Assembly: GCF_016464705.1 (NCBI RefSeq)
Contig: NZ_JAEHOB010000029.1
Coordinates: 1-33,778 of the forward strand
Length of the DNA: 33,778 nucleotides
Direction of reading: 5' to 3'
From: Qaidamihabitans albus
GTDB lineage: Bacteria; Actinomycetota; Actinomycetes; Mycobacteriales; Pseudonocardiaceae
The position numbers and the translations under genes were made by a program. Shown here piece after piece: positions 24,253 to 32,127 of the stretch; the first letter of the stretch is position 1, and every line of letters begins with the position of its first letter. The notes beneath the pieces are model-generated. The model was not told the DNA's origin, did no database searches, and saw only the letters and a list, made by a program, of their open reading frames with translations.

Positions 24253-25494
24253 ATGGCCCTACGCCAGGCGCGCCGATTCCCGCGGGCTCGCGACCTCCTT
24301 CCCTTGCTGACCTTCAAGCGCCCGACGCTCAGCCCGACGCGTCGCCGCCTGGCAGCAGCGCTGACGATCTCAGATCTGCGGGGCATCGCCAAGCGGCGGA
24401 GCCCGCGTGCGGTGTTCGACTACACAGACGGTGCCGCCGACGCTGAGTTGTCGCTCGCCCGGGCGCGGCAGGCGTTTGAGGACGTGACGTTCCATCCGTC
24501 GGTGCTCCGCGATGTCTCGACCATCGACACGTCGGTAGAGGTGCTCGGTCGCCGCTCGGCCCTGCCATTCGGCATCGCGCCGACGGGCTTCACCCGGTTG
24601 ATGCACACGGAGGGCGAGGTCGCGGGCGCTCAGGCCGCCGAGGCCTTCGGTATCCCGTTCTCGCTGTCGACGATGGGCACGACCTCGATCGAGGACGTGG
24701 CCGCTGCTGCGCCGGGCGGACGCCACTGGTTCCAGCTGTACATGTGGAGGGACAGGGACCGGTCGATGGCGCTGGTGGACCGGGCCGCAAAGGCAGGATT
24801 CGAGACCTTGCTGGTGACCGTCGACGTTCCCGTGGCGGGCGCGCGGCTGCGCGACACCCGCAACGGGATGACGATCCCGCCGACGCTGACACCCCGGACG
24901 GTGCTGAACGCAATCCCGCGGCTGGCGTGGTGGCTGAACTTTCTGACGACCGAACCCCTGACGTTCGCCTCCCTCGGCAAGTGGTCAGGAACGGTCGCCG
25001 AGCTGCTCGACTCGATGTTCGATCCGACCGTCACGTTCGCCGACCTGGCCTGGTTGCGTGACCAGTGGCCGGGCAAGGTCATTGTCAAGGGCGTGCAGAC
25101 CGTCGCCGACGCGGCGCGGCTCGCCGAGATGGGTGTCGACGCCGTCTTGTTGTCGAACCACGGTGGCCGTCAGCTGGATCGTGCCCCGGTGCCCTTCAAG
25201 CTGCTGCCTGATGTCCGTCGCGAGGTAGGCGAGAGCGTCGACATCCACCTCGACACCGGCATCATGTCCGGTCAGGACATTGTGGCGGCGCTCGCCATGG
25301 GAGCCGACTTCACGCTCGTCGGCCGCGCCTACCTCTACGGCCTGATGGCCGGCGGACGCCGTGGCGTCGACCGTACGATCGAGATCCTCCGCAACGACGT
25401 CGAGCGCACCATGCGGCTCCTCGGCGTCACGTCGTTGGCCGACCTCGACCGTAGCCACGTCAGTCAACTGGGGCACCTCGACGTCCGGAACTGA
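24253..25494 (+). CDS. FMN-dependent alpha-hydroxyacid dehydrogenase/oxidase (LldD type)
   Basis: About 413 aa TIM-barrel flavoenzyme that oxidises an L-2-hydroxyacid to the 2-oxoacid. Seen: [11 protein letters not shown] (Tyr 57), [38 protein letters not shown], the active-site Lys in [16 protein letters not shown] with catalytic His 303 and Arg, and [11 protein letters not shown] with [10 protein letters not shown] for phosphate binding. The family includes lactate dehydrogenase, mandelate dehydrogenase, glycolate oxidase and MftD; no mycofactocin genes are seen here. ATG 24253 is chosen with AAAGG eight bases upstream; the open frame extends further back but overlaps the previous gene. It is the last gene of the P450 operon. 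Confidence 0.92.
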   Translation: MALRQARRFPRARDLLPLLTFKRPTLSPTRRRLAAALTISDLRGIAKRRSPRAVFDYTDGAADAELSLARARQAFEDVTFHPSVLRDVSTIDTSVEVLGRRSALPFGIAPTGFTRLMHTEGEVAGAQAAEAFGIPFSLSTMGTTSIEDVAAAAPGGRHWFQLYMWRDRDRSMALVDRAAKAGFETLLVTVDVPVAGARLRDTRNGMTIPPTLTPRTVLNAIPRLAWWLNFLTTEPLTFASLGKWSGTVAELLDSMFDPTVTFADLAWLRDQWPGKVIVKGVQTVADAARLAEMGVDAVLLSNHGGRQLDRAPVPFKLLPDVRREVGESVDIHLDTGIMSGQDIVAALAMGADFTLVGRAYLYGLMAGGRRGVDRTIEILRNDVERTMRLLGVTSLADLDRSHVSQLGHLDVRN

Positions 25495-25651
25495 ACTCCC
25501 TCTTTCGCGGCTCACGTCACGTCCCGGCGGCCGGACCGTCGCTCGCTCTTGGCGGTGTCCCGAGGCCAACACGCGGCGCTGGTCTCCCTCGTGCGCTTCC
25601 TCACCGCACCCTGAACCGGCAGAGCGAATGCGTGCCAGCGCGCCCAGACGA

Positions 25652-25679
25652 TTGACAAGAAGTAAATGCCGAGTAAGCT
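25652..25679 (+). promoter_or_regulatory. Sigma70-like promoter candidate
   Basis: A perfect TTGACA (25652-25657), 16 bases, then TAAGCT (25674-25679), in an AT-rich island within otherwise GC-rich sequence. It would give a leader of about 200 bases carrying motif copy 2 and the hairpin. Confidence 0.45.
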
Positions 25680-25766
25680 TAATTTGCGTGCTGACTGGCC
25701 AGGATTCCCTAGTCAGTGATGTCTGTTCCGGAAGAAGGGACGGACTCTTGCGCATTGTGGCCATTC

Positions 25767-25784
25767 ATGTATATGGAAGTTCAC
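25767..25784 (+). promoter_or_regulatory. Shared promoter motif, copy 2
   Basis: ATGTATATGGAAGTTCAC, 16 of 18 positions identical to copy 1 at 14244. TTGCGC lies 16 bases before TATATG, so it could itself be a promoter with an operator at its start site. It is 100 bases before the racemase start. Confidence 0.5.
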
Positions 25785-25817
25785 TAATAGAGACACGAAG
25801 GCAGATTGGTAATGGCC

Positions 25818-25846
25818 GCCCGGCGCGGCCGAAGTCCGCGCCGGGC
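25818..25846 (+). terminator. Hairpin in the racemase operon leader
   Basis: GCCCGGCGCGG (25818-25828) and CCGCGCCGGGC (25836-25846) pair perfectly over 11 bp with a seven-base loop. It lies between motif copy 2 and the gene start, so it may be an attenuator, a protective leader stem or a terminator of upstream readthrough. Confidence 0.4.
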
Positions 25847-25884
25847 GTGCGCCCACTGGGAAGACCGGGGACGGAGAAGTGCAG

Positions 25885-26955
25885 ATGACCAATGGACCAC
25901 TCGAAGGCATGCGAGTCCTCGAGCTCGCCGGCATCGGTCCAGGCCCTCTGGCCTGCATGATCCTCGCCGACCTGGGGGCAGACGTGATCAGGGTGGAGCG
26001 TGCGGACGAGCCGGAAGGTGGCGTCGACCACCAGCTCCGTAGCCGCCGGATCACCACTGCCGACCTCAAGTCGCCGCAAGACCTCGATCGGGTCCTGCGG
26101 TTGGTCGATCGGGCCGACGTCCTGGTCGAGGGCTTCCGGCCGGGCGTGACCGAGCGTCTCGGGATCGGCCCGGACGTGTGCCTTGAGCGGAATCCCGGGT
26201 TGGTGTACGGCCGGATGACCGGATGGGGACAGCACGGTGCGATGTCGTCCATGGCGGGACACGACATCAACTACATCTCGGTGACGGGGATTCTCGAGAA
26301 CATCGGTCGCCCCGACGAGCGGCCGGTACCCCCACTCAACATGATCGGTGACTACGGCGGGGGCTCAATGTTCCTGGTCACCGGCGTCCTGGCGGCCCTC
26401 TACGAAAGACACCGCTCCGGCCGAGGACAGATCGTCGACGCCGCCATGTGCGATGGGGCGAGTGTTCTGGCGCAGATGATGTGGTCGTTGCGAGGCGCCG
26501 GTGCCTGGGCGGACCATCGCGGGACGAACCTGCTCGACGGCTCTCGTCCCTATTACGACACCTACCAGTGCGCCGACGGGCGCAGTGTGGCCGTCGGGTG
26601 TCTCGAGCCCCAGTTCTTCGCCACAATGATCCGGATCCTCGGACTCGATACCGCCACGCTCCCGGCGCAGGACGATGCCGAGCGTGCGGACGAACTGCGC
26701 GCCGCGATCGCGGGCGTTATCGCGACCAAGACGATGGCGGAGTGGGCGGACATCTTCGCGGGGACCGATGCCTGCGTCACCCCGGTGCTCACCTACAGCG
26801 AGGCGCTGGAGAACCAGCACCTGCGGGACCGCGCCGTCTTCACCCAGATCGACGGTGTGGACCAACCCCGCCCCGCACCGCGATTTTCACGAACTCCCTG
26901 GCCGGAGCCGACGGCGCCCGAGCGTGTGCCCGCTGCCGACTGGGTCACAGGCTGA
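25885..26955 (+). CDS. mcr: Alpha-methylacyl-CoA racemase (CaiB/BaiF superfamily)
   Basis: 356 aa. Interconverts (R)- and (S)-2-methylacyl-CoA, which beta-oxidation of methyl-branched chains needs because dehydrogenases accept only one epimer. Seen: [45 protein letters not shown], and the catalytic residues His 126 (GHDINY), Asp 156 (GDYGGGS) and Glu 241 (CLEPQFF). They fall at the same numbers as in Mycobacterium tuberculosis MCR. The C-terminal DACVTPVL and APRFSRT also match. ATG 25885 is chosen because GGAGAA sits at the right distance; GTG 25879 is too close. First gene of a seven-gene operon. Confidence 0.95.
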   Translation: MTNGPLEGMRVLELAGIGPGPLACMILADLGADVIRVERADEPEGGVDHQLRSRRITTADLKSPQDLDRVLRLVDRADVLVEGFRPGVTERLGIGPDVCLERNPGLVYGRMTGWGQHGAMSSMAGHDINYISVTGILENIGRPDERPVPPLNMIGDYGGGSMFLVTGVLAALYERHRSGRGQIVDAAMCDGASVLAQMMWSLRGAGAWADHRGTNLLDGSRPYYDTYQCADGRSVAVGCLEPQFFATMIRILGLDTATLPAQDDAERADELRAAIAGVIATKTMAEWADIFAGTDACVTPVLTYSEALENQHLRDRAVFTQIDGVDQPRPAPRFSRTPWPEPTAPERVPAADWVTG

Positions 26956-27034
26956 CGACGCGGCCCGAGCACGGAGGGCCGCCACCACACGAATCCGACG
27001 CAGGACCAAGGCGCGACTACATCAGGAGGACCGG

Positions 27035-28225
27035 ATGTCGAACCCAGTGGCAGTGGCAGGCGTCGGGATGATCCCGTTCACCAAGCCAGGAAAGAGCGAA
27101 AGCTACGACGTCATGGGCGCCGAGGCCGCCCGTCGCGCGCTGGCTGATGCGGGAATCGGCTACGACGGCGTGCAGCAGGCATACGTCGGCTACGTGTTCG
27201 GCGACTCGACGTCCGGGCAAAAGGCGCTCTACCACGTGGGCTTGTCGGGCACGCCGGTCGTCAATGTCAACAACAACTGCTCGACCGGCTCGTCCGCGCT
27301 GTACCTAGCCCGGCAAGCCGTCGAGAGCGGCGCCGTCGACGTGGCCTTGGCGCTCGGGTTCGAGCAAATGATGCCCGGAGCGATCGGGACGGCCTACCCC
27401 GACCGTCCGCCGTCCCTGGAGGCTTTCGAGCAGATTCGCGATCAGGTCCGAGGTGCCCCGGATCCCGGAGTGCCGAACGCGGCGACGTTCTTCGGAGCGG
27501 CCGGGCAGCAGTACGTCGAGAACCACGGCATCGACCCCTCCGTCTTCGCGCACATCACCGTCAAGTCGCGACAGCACGCGGCGAACAACCCCTACGCGGT
27601 GTTCCGTGCGCCGCTGACGGCCGACGAGGTGTTGGCGTCGCCCCACATCTACGGCCCACTCACTCGCTACCAGTGCTGTCCTCCGACGTGCGGCGCGGCC
27701 GCCGCTGTGGTCGTGTCGAAGGCGTACGCGAAACGGCACGGGCTGCGGTCCGACGTGGTCATCGCCGGACAGTCGCTCAGGACCGACACGGCGAGCTCCT
27801 TCGACGGCGACATGATGCGCCTGGTCGGCTACGACATGGCCGTTGCTGCGTCGAAGGCGGTCTACGAGCAGAGCGGCATCGGCCCGGAGGATCTCCGTGT
27901 CCTCGAGCTCCACGACTGCTTCACGACGAACGAGTTCATCACCTACGAGGCGCTCGGACTCACTCCGCCGGGGACCGCGGACAAGTTCGTGCTCAGCGGG
28001 GACAACACCTACGGCGGCCGGGTCGTGACCAACCCATCGGGCGGCCTCATCTCCAAGGGCCACCCGCTGGGGGCCACCGGCCTCGCGCAATGCGCCGAGC
28101 TGGTCTGGCAGCTGCGCGGCCAGGCGGGGGACCGACAGGTCGACGACGTCGACGTCGCCCTGCAGCACAACTTGGGCCTCGGTGGCGCCTGTGTCGTCAC
28201 CATGTACCAGAAGGTCGACGCCTGA
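27035..28225 (+). CDS. SCP2-type thiolase (lipid-transfer protein family)
   Basis: 396 aa. Cleaves 3-ketoacyl-CoA with CoA, a family favoured for branched chains and sterol side chains. Seen: the full catalytic set NNNCSTGSS (Cys 82), LHDCFTTNEF, ISKGHPLGATG (His) and NLGLGGACVV (second Cys). Unlike the thiolase at 20247, nothing is missing, so this is the likelier degradative thiolase. ATG 27035 has AGGAGGA four bases upstream. The gap to the racemase gene is 79 bases, and the next gene starts one base after its stop. Confidence 0.94.
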   Translation: MSNPVAVAGVGMIPFTKPGKSESYDVMGAEAARRALADAGIGYDGVQQAYVGYVFGDSTSGQKALYHVGLSGTPVVNVNNNCSTGSSALYLARQAVESGAVDVALALGFEQMMPGAIGTAYPDRPPSLEAFEQIRDQVRGAPDPGVPNAATFFGAAGQQYVENHGIDPSVFAHITVKSRQHAANNPYAVFRAPLTADEVLASPHIYGPLTRYQCCPPTCGAAAAVVVSKAYAKRHGLRSDVVIAGQSLRTDTASSFDGDMMRLVGYDMAVAASKAVYEQSGIGPEDLRVLELHDCFTTNEFITYEALGLTPPGTADKFVLSGDNTYGGRVVTNPSGGLISKGHPLGATGLAQCAELVWQLRGQAGDRQVDDVDVALQHNLGLGGACVVTMYQKVDA

Positions 28226-28226
28226 G

Positions 28227-28688
28227 ATGGGCCTCTCGCCTAGTCTGATCGGCACCGCGCGCGAGGGCGCGAGCCTGCTGGTGACCCGGAGCCGGTTGCG
28301 GCTGTTCGCCAAGTCGACCGGCCAGCAGGACCCGATCTTCATTGACGTGGACGCAGCCAGACGCGCCAGTCATTCCGACCTCCCCGTCCCGCCGACCTTC
28401 TTCTTCGCCGTGGGTCTCGAACTGCCCGCACCACTGGACTTCCTCACGGACCTTGGGGTCGACCTCGCAGCCCTGCTGCACGGGGAGCAGGAGTTCACCT
28501 ACCACCGCACCGCACACGCGGGGGACACCCTGACGTCGTCCCCGGTGATCACCGACGTCTTCGAGAAGAAGGGCGGCGCCCTGATGTTTCTCGTGACCGA
28601 GGCACCTGTGGTGGACCAGGACGACGTCCTCGTCGCCACGATGCGCGAGACCCTCGTCGTCCGACAGCTGGCCGGAGCCGGCGCATGA
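28227..28688 (+). CDS. MaoC-like dehydratase subunit (FAS1-like N-terminal type)
   Basis: 153 aa hot-dog fold protein. Seen: FAKSTGQQDPIFIDVDAAR, VPPTFFFAVGLE and GEQEFTYHRTAHAGDTL, the marks of the non-catalytic or substrate-binding half of heterodimeric MaoC dehydratases (PF13452 type, as in mycobacterial HadA/HadC or steroid ChsH). The aspartate-histidine hydratase motif is not in this chain. ATG 28227 begins one base after the thiolase stop, and the next gene overlaps by ATGA, so it very probably forms a heteromer with the downstream MaoC protein. Confidence 0.88.
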   Translation: MGLSPSLIGTAREGASLLVTRSRLRLFAKSTGQQDPIFIDVDAARRASHSDLPVPPTFFFAVGLELPAPLDFLTDLGVDLAALLHGEQEFTYHRTAHAGDTLTSSPVITDVFEKKGGALMFLVTEAPVVDQDDVLVATMRETLVVRQLAGAGA

Positions 28689-29095
28689 CCGGGCCGCTGC
28701 TCGAAGTGGGTACCCGGCTGCCGGACCTCGCGGTTCCTCCGATCTTGCGCACGACCCTGGCTCTGTTCGCGGGAGGCTCCGGGGATCACAATCCGATCCA
28801 TCTGGACCTCGACATCGCCCGGTCGGCGGGGATGGACGACGTCTTTGCTCAAGGAATGCTGTCCATGGCCTACCTGGCTCGTCTCCTCACCGACAACTTC
28901 CCCGTTGAGTCCCTGCGGTCCTACCGGGTGCGGTTTGCCGCCATCACCCCGGTCCATGCCCGGCCCACGTGCCAGGGAGAGGTCCGCGACGTCAGCGAGG
29001 TCGACGGTGAGCGGCGCGCGACCCTGGACCTCTCGGTCAGCCTGGCCGACGGCACGGTGACCCTGACCGGCGAGGCCGTCGTCGCCTGCCCCTGA
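28685..29095 (+). CDS. MaoC-family enoyl-CoA hydratase/dehydratase subunit
   Basis: 136 aa. Catalytic half of the hydratase: the (R)-hydratase motif GDHNPIHLD supplies the catalytic Asp and His, followed by ARSAGMDDVFAQGML and the strand YRVRFAAITPVHARPTCQGEV. It would add water to the enoyl-CoA. Start ATG overlaps the preceding subunit gene by four bases. An 87-base gap with no recognisable gene follows. Confidence 0.92.
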   Translation: MTGPLLEVGTRLPDLAVPPILRTTLALFAGGSGDHNPIHLDLDIARSAGMDDVFAQGMLSMAYLARLLTDNFPVESLRSYRVRFAAITPVHARPTCQGEVRDVSEVDGERRATLDLSVSLADGTVTLTGEAVVACP

Positions 29096-29182
29096 CCCCG
29101 AAGATCGGCGGCCGGACGAGCCCAGCGCGTTCGGCCAGCTGCTCAAACTGTCGATGCACGACCAGCAGCAAGGAACCGTCGA

Positions 29183-30010
29183 ATGAGGAAGCTCGAAGGT
29201 AAGGCAGCGCTCGTCACGGGCGGCGGCCGCGGCATCGGACGCGCGACCGCGCTGAAGCTGGCCAGCGAAGGTGCGCGCGTTGTCGTGAACGACCTGGACG
29301 AAGATCCCGCGAACGAGGTGGTGGCTGAGGTCGTCCAGGCCGGGGGTGAGGCCGTCGCCGTTCCGGGCAGCGTCACCAGTGCGGGCTTCGCTGACCGGTT
29401 CGTGGCCGCGGCGGTCGACTCTTACGGTGGGGTTGACATCATCATCAACAATGCTGGCTACACCTGGGACGCGGTCATCCAGAAGATGACCGACGAGCAG
29501 TGGCGCGCGATCGTCGACCTGCACCTGAAGGCCCCCTTCGACATCCTCCGGGCCGCTCAGCCGGTGATCAGCGCCGCCGTCAAGCAGGAGAAGGCCGAAG
29601 GACGAGTCGTGCACCGCAAGGTGGTCAACATCTCGTCGGTGGCGGGCGTGTTCGGCAACGTCGGCCAGGCCAACTACTCCTCGGCGAAGGCTGGCGTCAT
29701 CGGCCTCACGAAGTCCCTGGCCAAGGAGTGGGGCCGTTACCGCGTGAACGTCAACTGCGTCGCCTTCGGCTTCATTCTCACGCGGCTCACCGAGGCGAAC
29801 GCCGACCAAGGGTCCACAATCACGGTGGAGGGCAACGAGGTCCGCGTCGGTATGAACGTCCAGCTGCAAGAGACGATGAAGGCTCTCATCCCCCTCGGCC
29901 GGCCGGGAACCCCCGAAGAGGCCGCCGGTTCCGTCGTGATGCTCACCTACCCGGAGGCCGACTACCTCTCCGGGCAGCTCATCGTGACCGGCGGCGGTCT
30001 TGAGGGGTGA
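29183..30010 (+). CDS. SDR family oxidoreductase (3-hydroxyacyl-CoA/17beta-HSD4-like)
   Basis: 275 aa short-chain dehydrogenase. Seen: VTGGGRGIGRATALKLASEGARVVVNDLDED (read in blocks: Gly motif, then acidic D favouring NAD), IIINNAGYTWDAVIQKMTDEQW, NISSVAGVFGNVGQ with catalytic Ser, NYSSAKAG with Tyr and Lys, and the C-terminal GQLIVTGGGLEG. The WDAVIQKMT stretch and the long insertion before NISS resemble the dehydrogenase half of peroxisomal multifunctional enzyme type 2, which follows a MaoC hydratase. Here the hydratase is encoded immediately upstream, so a (3R)-hydroxyacyl-CoA substrate is likely. AAGGAA lies eight bases before the start. Confidence 0.93.
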   Translation: MRKLEGKAALVTGGGRGIGRATALKLASEGARVVVNDLDEDPANEVVAEVVQAGGEAVAVPGSVTSAGFADRFVAAAVDSYGGVDIIINNAGYTWDAVIQKMTDEQWRAIVDLHLKAPFDILRAAQPVISAAVKQEKAEGRVVHRKVVNISSVAGVFGNVGQANYSSAKAGVIGLTKSLAKEWGRYRVNVNCVAFGFILTRLTEANADQGSTITVEGNEVRVGMNVQLQETMKALIPLGRPGTPEEAAGSVVMLTYPEADYLSGQLIVTGGGLEG

Positions 30011-30030
30011 CGCGGCTCGTGGTCCATCCT

Positions 30031-30050
30031 GCCCGTCACCGATGACGGGC
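30031..30050 (+). promoter_or_regulatory. Hairpin enclosing the thioesterase start codon
   Basis: GCCCGTCA (30031-30038), loop CCGA, TGACGGGC (30043-30050): a perfect 8-bp stem. ATG 30042-30044 spans the loop-stem junction, and no good ribosome-binding site is visible. It may limit translation of the next gene or act as an intra-operon processing site. Confidence 0.4.
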
Positions 30051-30671
30051 AGGAACGAAGGCATTGACGGCATCGCAGCGACGAACGCGCTCACCCGACC
30101 TCCGGGATCGGCGGAGCTGGGCGACGCCTACAGCGACATGATCTCCGCGTTCCGTACGTTCGTGGACGCGTTGGCCGGGGCCGCGCCCAATGAACTGACG
30201 TCGCAGCGCCTCGAACGCGACCTGCGCTCGTGGACCACCGCCCTGGAGGGCCTGGCGGTGCCGGACGCCCAAAGCCAATGGGGTCGCTGGCTGGACCGAG
30301 CGGGTCGGTCACAGGGTTTGGTGCCGCCGATCCGCGACGAGGTCGTGACGCCGACGTCCGCTACCGGGACGGTTGTCTTCGGTCGCTTCTACGGGGGCAA
30401 GAACGCCGTGGTCCACGGCGGAGCCGTCGCGCTACTCTTCGACGAGCTGTTCGGAAGAATGGGATTCTCGGACGAGACGGCCGGTCGGACGGCGTACCTG
30501 AAGACGAGCTACCGGTCCGTCGCGCCGGTGGACGCCGAGCTGAGCGTCGCCGGACGCCTCGAGTGGCTGGAGGGGCGCAAGCACCACTTCAGAGGCGAGA
30601 TCCGGCACGGAGATGTGGTCTGTGCCGACGCAGAGTGCCTCTGGGTCGAGCTCAGGAAAGGGCAGCCGTGA
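30042..30671 (+). CDS. PaaI-type acyl-CoA thioesterase (hot-dog fold)
   Basis: 209 aa. Seen: the thioesterase motif VVHGGAVALLFDELFGRM near residues 125-142 and TAYLKTSYRSVAPVDAELSVAGRLEW, then KHHFRGEIRHGDVVCADAECLWVEL. The first 90 residues are family-specific and poorly conserved. It would hydrolyse an acyl-CoA, releasing a blocked or overloaded intermediate and recovering CoA. The start is uncertain: ATG 30042 lies in a hairpin with no clear ribosome site, and TTG 30000, overlapping the SDR gene, is an alternative. The stop overlaps the next gene by GTGA. Confidence 0.87.
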   Translation: MTGRNEGIDGIAATNALTRPPGSAELGDAYSDMISAFRTFVDALAGAAPNELTSQRLERDLRSWTTALEGLAVPDAQSQWGRWLDRAGRSQGLVPPIRDEVVTPTSATGTVVFGRFYGGKNAVVHGGAVALLFDELFGRMGFSDETAGRTAYLKTSYRSVAPVDAELSVAGRLEWLEGRKHHFRGEIRHGDVVCADAECLWVELRKGQP

Positions 30672-31651
30672 CGTCGAATCCTCCGCCCCACGCGGCTCCG
30701 TGGGACGAATCCGTGAGTGGCCGACCCGACCTCGTCGTGAGCGCTCCGACGGAGTCCTTGCTCGACCGGCTTCGCGGCCTCCCCGGCGCCGATGTCATCC
30801 TCTGGGGCCTCGACGGTCCCGCTCCTTGCCCCACCATCGACCTCGTCGTCCCGCCGTACATGCGCGACCGGAGCTTGTTGGGGTGGCTCGAGACGACAAA
30901 GACGCGAGTCGTGCAAGGTCAGGAGATTGGGTACGACGGTGTGCGAGACATGCTTCCTGAAGGACTCATCTACTGCAACGCGGCCGGCGTCCACGAGTCG
31001 TCGACAGCCGAACTCGCCATTGGGCTGATCCTGTCGAGCGTGCGCGGACTCGCCCGGTTCGCGATCAAGCAACACCTCCATGAGTGGGCACCAGCCAGCC
31101 ACCGGACCCTGGCCGGACAACGGGTGGTAGTCATCGGGCAAGGGGGCGTCGGGCGGGCGATCGTCGATCGTCTGCGCGTCTTCGACGTCGAGATCGATCG
31201 GGTCGCCACCCGACGCCGGGTCGACAAGCACGGTGTCGTCACGGCCATGGGCGAGCACGTCCGCCAGCTGGGTGAGGCGGACATCGTCGTGCTGGCCGTG
31301 CCGTTCACGTCCTCGACCGCGGGGCTGGTCGACGACAGCTTTCTGAGCTCGATGAAGGATGGCGCGTTGCTGGTCAACGTGGCCCGCGGTAGCGTCGTCG
31401 ACACCGATGCGCTCGTCGACCACGTGTCGCGCGGACGGATTCGAGCGGCGGTCGACGTGGTGGACACCGAGCCCCTCCCGGTGGCCCATCCGTTCTGGTC
31501 GCTCCCCGGAATGGTCATCACCCCGCACGTCGGCGGTATGACCGACGGGATGGAGGACCGTGTCGCGCTGCTTGTGCGCGAGCAGGTCCGCCTGATCCGA
31601 GTCAACGCGGTGCCGCGCAACGTCGTCATTGACGGCACGGTCGGCCAGTGA
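30668..31651 (+). CDS. D-2-hydroxyacid dehydrogenase family protein
   Basis: 327 aa NAD(P)-dependent dehydrogenase of the D-isomer-specific 2-hydroxyacid family. Seen: nucleotide motif IGQGGVG (157-162) followed by ATRRR after the second strand, where NAD enzymes have an acid, so NADP is likelier. Catalytic residues Arg 240 (NVARGSVVD), Glu 269 (DTEPLP) and His 287 (TPHVGG) are present. GTG 30668 overlaps the thioesterase stop. It is the last gene of the operon. It and the FMN L-2-hydroxyacid enzyme at 24253 act on the same class of acids with opposite stereochemistry, so a 2-oxo or 2-hydroxy acid is probably in the pathway. Confidence 0.92.
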   Translation: MTSNPPPHAAPWDESVSGRPDLVVSAPTESLLDRLRGLPGADVILWGLDGPAPCPTIDLVVPPYMRDRSLLGWLETTKTRVVQGQEIGYDGVRDMLPEGLIYCNAAGVHESSTAELAIGLILSSVRGLARFAIKQHLHEWAPASHRTLAGQRVVVIGQGGVGRAIVDRLRVFDVEIDRVATRRRVDKHGVVTAMGEHVRQLGEADIVVLAVPFTSSTAGLVDDSFLSSMKDGALLVNVARGSVVDTDALVDHVSRGRIRAAVDVVDTEPLPVAHPFWSLPGMVITPHVGGMTDGMEDRVALLVREQVRLIRVNAVPRNVVIDGTVGQ

Positions 31652-32127
31652 CGATGCGCGTCCTATTCGCTCCGGGCGGTTTCACGGGCGGCACGCCGGG
31701 ATCAGCCCTACTCGCTGATCACCCGAAAACGGCCAACGAACCGCGATCTCAGGCCCGTCGAGCAGTACTCGCCGTTCACGACTCCGCGGCACCCGGGCAA
31801 CGCCAAGGTGTCCGATCTACGGGGCCAAACTCAATCCGGATTGGAGCTGGCCAAGATTCAAGAGGCGTCTCCGCCGGTTGCTCTCGTATGCCTTCCTGCG
31901 CACCGGGACCACCATCTGCCAAACCCGAGATTTCGGGATCGTAAACGGCTGACCAACGCCGCAGTTCGGCAGACCTCCTGTCGTTTCCGGTGACGAGCGG
32001 CTCGGGGCCTTGGTGCGGAGTAAGACAGAATGACCCAGCCGTTGTGATGCCACCCGCGATCACGTGTTGGTCGGCCTGGGGTGATCTTGTAGCCTGGCAG
32101 TCTTCTTTTCCGAGCGCTGGAGGACAC
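31652..32127. other. Gene-free stretch after the catabolic operon
   Basis: No gene supported. A frame starting GTG 31648/ATG 31654 opens with MRVLFAPGGFTGG, faintly like the start of a glycerate kinase, but family similarity ends within about 20 residues. A hairpin lies at 31697-31725. The rest is unremarkable. Confidence 0.5.
31697..31725 (+). terminator. Candidate operon terminator hairpin
   Basis: GATCAGC (31700-31706) and GCTGATC (31714-31720) form a perfect 7-bp stem; CGGG (31697-31700) and CCCG (31722-31725) can extend it around a small bulge. It lies 46 bases after the last gene of the operon. Confidence 0.4.

Larger units (their letters stand above)
25495..25884 (+). promoter_or_regulatory. 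Leader/promoter region of the racemase-thiolase operon
   Basis: A 390-base gene-free stretch. It holds a TTGACA-16-TAAGCT promoter candidate, the shared motif copy 2 and a perfect 11-bp hairpin, in that order, before the start at 25885. No coding frame with family similarity was recognised. Confidence 0.6.

Noticed and set aside
24253-25494. MftD (mycofactocin maturation) as the identity of the FMN enzyme
   Set aside because: No mycofactocin precursor, radical SAM enzyme or other mft gene is in the window, and the sequence fits general 2-hydroxyacid dehydrogenases.
28499-30094. Minus-strand open frame opposite the MaoC and SDR genes
   Set aside because: It spans three supported plus-strand genes and has no similarity to any family I know.
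31654-31944. Possible glycerate kinase start MRVLFAPGGFTGG after the D-2-hydroxyacid dehydrogenase
   Set aside because: The resemblance covers fewer than 20 residues, the usual Asp is missing and the rest is unrelated, so a truncated gene cannot be claimed.
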